Part shown: one piece after another, positions 5,234-6,509 of the stretch
How the letters are laid out: each line of letters begins with the position of its first letter
How positions within the stretch are numbered: position 1 is the first letter of the stretch
Assembly: GCA_902494465.1 (NCBI GenBank)
Contig: CABUTH010000106.1
Location: forward strand, 1 to 6,509
Direction of reading: 5' to 3'
From: an uncultured Collinsella sp.
GTDB taxonomy: Bacteria; Actinomycetota; Coriobacteriia; Coriobacteriales; Coriobacteriaceae
Length of the DNA stretch: 6,509 nt
Translations under genes and position numbers: made by a program
The notes under the pieces: model-generated
The model's database searches: none
What the model saw: the letters and a program-made list of their open reading frames with translations, nothing else
What the model was told of the DNA's origin: nothing

Positions 5234-6379
5234 ATCGAGGATATCGTCGAGGGCACTCTTGATACGGTCGGTCACCGACTTCTTACCGGAAGCGACGTCA
5301 TCGCCCATCTCATCGGCAAAAGCACGGAGCAGCTCGCGCTGCTTATTGGAAAGATTGGTGGGAACGACCACGCGCAGTTGCACGATCAGGCGGCCACGCG
5401 AACCGCCACCGCCAATGCGCGGCATGCCGTAATTATTGACGCTCACGGTGTCGCCGTACTGGGCACCGGCGGGAACCGTCACCTTAACGACCTCGTCGGG
5501 CATAATGCCCTCGACCTCGATCTCGCATCCGAGCGCAGCCTGCGCAATCGAGATATCGCTCACCAGGTACAGGTCGTCACCGTTGCGCTTAAAGCGCTCA
5601 TGGTCGGCAACGCGCACGTTGACAATCAGGTCACCCGAGGGCTCGCCGCGAAGGCCGGCCTCGCCAAAGCCGCTCACGCGCAGCTGGCGACCGGTCGAAA
5701 CGCCGGCGGGAATATCGATGTCGATCTTTTCATGCGAAGGTGTGCGGCACTGACCGTCGCAGGTCTCGCAGGGATGGTCGATAACCGTGCCCTCGCCATG
5801 GCAGTCGGGGCAAGGCGAGGAAGACTGAACCTGGCCCAGGAACGAGCGCTGGACCGTCGTGACGTAGCCTGTACCGTGACAGCGGCCGCACTGCTTTTCC
5901 TGTGCGCCCTCTGCCCTACCGGTGCCATTGCAGTCCTCGCAAGGAGCAAGGCGGTCATAGCTGATCGTCTTTTTGCAGCCGAGCGCCGCCTCCTCGAGCG
6001 TCACCGAAAGCGAGATGGCCATGTCGCGACCGCGACGACGCTCGCGACGGCTGCGGGCGCTACCGCCGGCACCGCCGCCAAAGAACGACGAGAACAAGTC
6101 GTCCATGCCCATGCCGCCAAAGATATCGTTGATATCGACGTAGCCCGAACCACCAGGGCCGTCGGCAGTGCCGTAACGGTCGTAGTTAGCACGCTTCTGC
6201 TCATCGGAAAGAACGGAATAGGCCTCGTTGAGCTCCTTGAACTTGGCCTCGGCCTCGGGGTCGTCCGAAACATCCGGATGTACGGTACGGGCCTTCTTTA
6301 GAAACGCACGCTTAATCGTCCGCGCGTCGGCATCCTTGTCGACGCCAAGCACCTCGTAGTAATCCCTATTTTCCGACAC
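5231..6379 (-). CDS. dnaJ: Chaperone DnaJ (Hsp40, type I)
   Basis: DnaJ binds unfolded proteins and stimulates the DnaK ATPase in the cytoplasm. With the start chosen here it has 382 residues, normal for type I. The J domain (about 5-70) has the HPD motif at 34-36. A short Gly/Phe-rich region (73-107, including DIFGGMGMDDLFSSFFGG) follows. The zinc domain has four repeats: CEDCNGTG (147-154), CGRCHGTG (164-171), CPDCHGEG (190-197) and CETCDGQC (204-211), the last with Cys211 where Gly is usual. The C-terminal peptide-binding domains and a dimerisation tail complete it. The frame is open to 6445, but the GTG at 6377-6379 gives the expected SENRDYYEVLGV start and has GGAAGGA at seven bases, so it is preferred. 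It is not next to dnaK or grpE here, so it may be the second DnaJ (DnaJ2) common in Actinobacteria. Confidence 0.94.
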   Translation of the reverse strand: MSENRDYYEVLGVDKDADARTIKRAFLKKARTVHPDVSDDPEAEAKFKELNEAYSVLSDEQKRANYDRYGTADGPGGSGYVDINDIFGGMGMDDLFSSFFGGGAGGSARSRRERRRGRDMAISLSVTLEEAALGCKKTISYDRLAPCEDCNGTGRAEGAQEKQCGRCHGTGYVTTVQRSFLGQVQSSSPCPDCHGEGTVIDHPCETCDGQCRTPSHEKIDIDIPAGVSTGRQLRVSGFGEAGLRGEPSGDLIVNVRVADHERFKRNGDDLYLVSDISIAQAALGCEIEVEGIMPDEVVKVTVPAGAQYGDTVSVNNYGMPRIGGGGSRGRLIVQLRVVVPTNLSNKQRELLRAFADEMGDDVASGKKSVTDRIKSALDDILD

Positions 6380-6386
6380 GACCGAA

Positions 6387-6393
6387 TCCTTCC
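6387..6393 (-). promoter_or_regulatory. dnaJ ribosome binding site deciding a GTG start
   Basis: GGAAGGA (6387-6393) stands seven bases before the GTG at 6377-6379. It supports that start over the in-frame TTG at 6443-6445, which would add 22 residues unlike any DnaJ N-terminus. Confidence 0.65.
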
Positions 6394-6418
6394 GACTTTC
6401 GTTATTGTCACAGTGCGT

Positions 6419-6446
6419 CCTATACCCAAGCTGGGCCGACCGCAAA
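6419..6446 (-). promoter_or_regulatory. Weak promoter candidate for the dnaJ-recO operon
   Basis: On the minus strand, TATAGG (6419-6424) could serve as a -10 box with TTTGCG (6441-6446) as a poor -35 at a 16-base spacer, giving a start near 6412 and a leader of about 33 bases. The match is modest (four and three of six positions). TAACAT further upstream, within 6446-6475, is another possible -10 without a partner. No CIRCE element (TTAGCACTC-N9-GAGTGCTAA) or HspR-type HAIR repeat is visible in 6380-6509, so heat-shock control by HrcA or HspR is not supported within the window. Confidence 0.25.
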
Positions 6447-6509
6447 CAGAGGGTTTGATGTTATTGCATTTGGTACGGCGAAAGCATGGCCCGTTGCGAG
6501 CAGCTCGCG
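6447..6509. other. Unassigned right edge
   Basis: No gene can be supported here. One minus-strand frame is open from the edge to a TAG near 6420, about 29 codons, but the peptide resembles nothing I recognise and specifically not the end of HrcA, a frequent upstream neighbour of dnaJ. On the plus strand an ATG at 6486-6488 opens eight codons to the edge with no convincing ribosome binding site; a divergent gene is possible but unproven. A perfect inverted repeat GCGAG-CAG-CTCGC lies at 6496-6508, without a following T-tract. Confidence 0.3.

Noticed and set aside
4970..6301. 443-codon plus-strand open frame opposite dnaJ and the start of mtaB
   Set aside because: It is a codon-aligned antisense shadow of two well-supported genes, explained by the lack of TTA, CTA and TCA codons.
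6380..6445. 22-codon N-terminal extension of DnaJ from a TTG
   Set aside because: The J domain begins directly after the GTG at 6379, which has a well-placed ribosome binding site; the extra residues match no DnaJ N-terminus.
6496..6508. Perfect inverted repeat GCGAG-CAG-CTCGC as a terminator of an upstream gene
   Set aside because: The stem is only five base pairs and no T-rich run follows on either strand within the window.
1..6509. A mobile element, CRISPR array, defence island, toxin-antitoxin pair or other novel system
   Set aside because: Nearly every base is accounted for by eight conserved housekeeping genes with intact motifs. No direct repeats, spacers, transposase or integrase, or unfamiliar gene was seen.

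Overview
The window is a compact block of conserved housekeeping genes, all on the minus strand and so transcribed from right to left. The organism is most likely an actinobacterium of the class Coriobacteriia, perhaps Collinsella or a relative. This is an inference from the high GC content, the style of the proteins and the gene order; no 16S or other decisive marker is present.

Layout in transcription order: a 130-base upstream region (6380-6509) with at most a weak promoter candidate; dnaJ (GTG start at 6379); mtaB (GTG start); phoH; ybeY (TTG start); dgkA; era; recO; then a 138-base gap holding a promoter-like sequence and a structured leader; finally the first 28 codons of rpsO (ribosomal protein S15), which runs off the left edge. 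The seven genes from dnaJ to recO are separated by 9, -20, -4, 9, 12 and 15 bases, with no visible terminator between them, so they look like one operon. At each of the four junctions that do not overlap, the ribosome binding site overlaps or touches the upstream stop codon, which suggests translational coupling.

The products fit a theme of protein folding, translation and RNA quality. DnaJ is an Hsp40 co-chaperone. MtaB thiomethylates t6A37 of tRNA. PhoH is a P-loop ATPase often found with YbeY. YbeY is an RNase acting in 16S rRNA maturation. Era is a GTPase of 30S assembly. S15, just downstream, is a primary 16S-binding protein. DgkA (lipid kinase) and RecO (recombinational repair) are regular passengers of this cluster in Gram-positive bacteria. 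The order resembles the Bacillus dnaJ...mtaB and phoH-ybeY-dgkA-era-recO clusters joined together with several members missing.

I see no mobile element, CRISPR array, tRNA, rRNA, defence system or other obviously new system. The most interesting details are small: a 60-residue purely acidic N-terminal extension on Era, a leader before rpsO with mutually exclusive hairpins, a mini-hairpin between the recO ribosome binding site and its start codon, and departures from family consensus in MtaB and DnaJ. Long plus-strand reading frames opposite these genes are codon-aligned antisense shadows.
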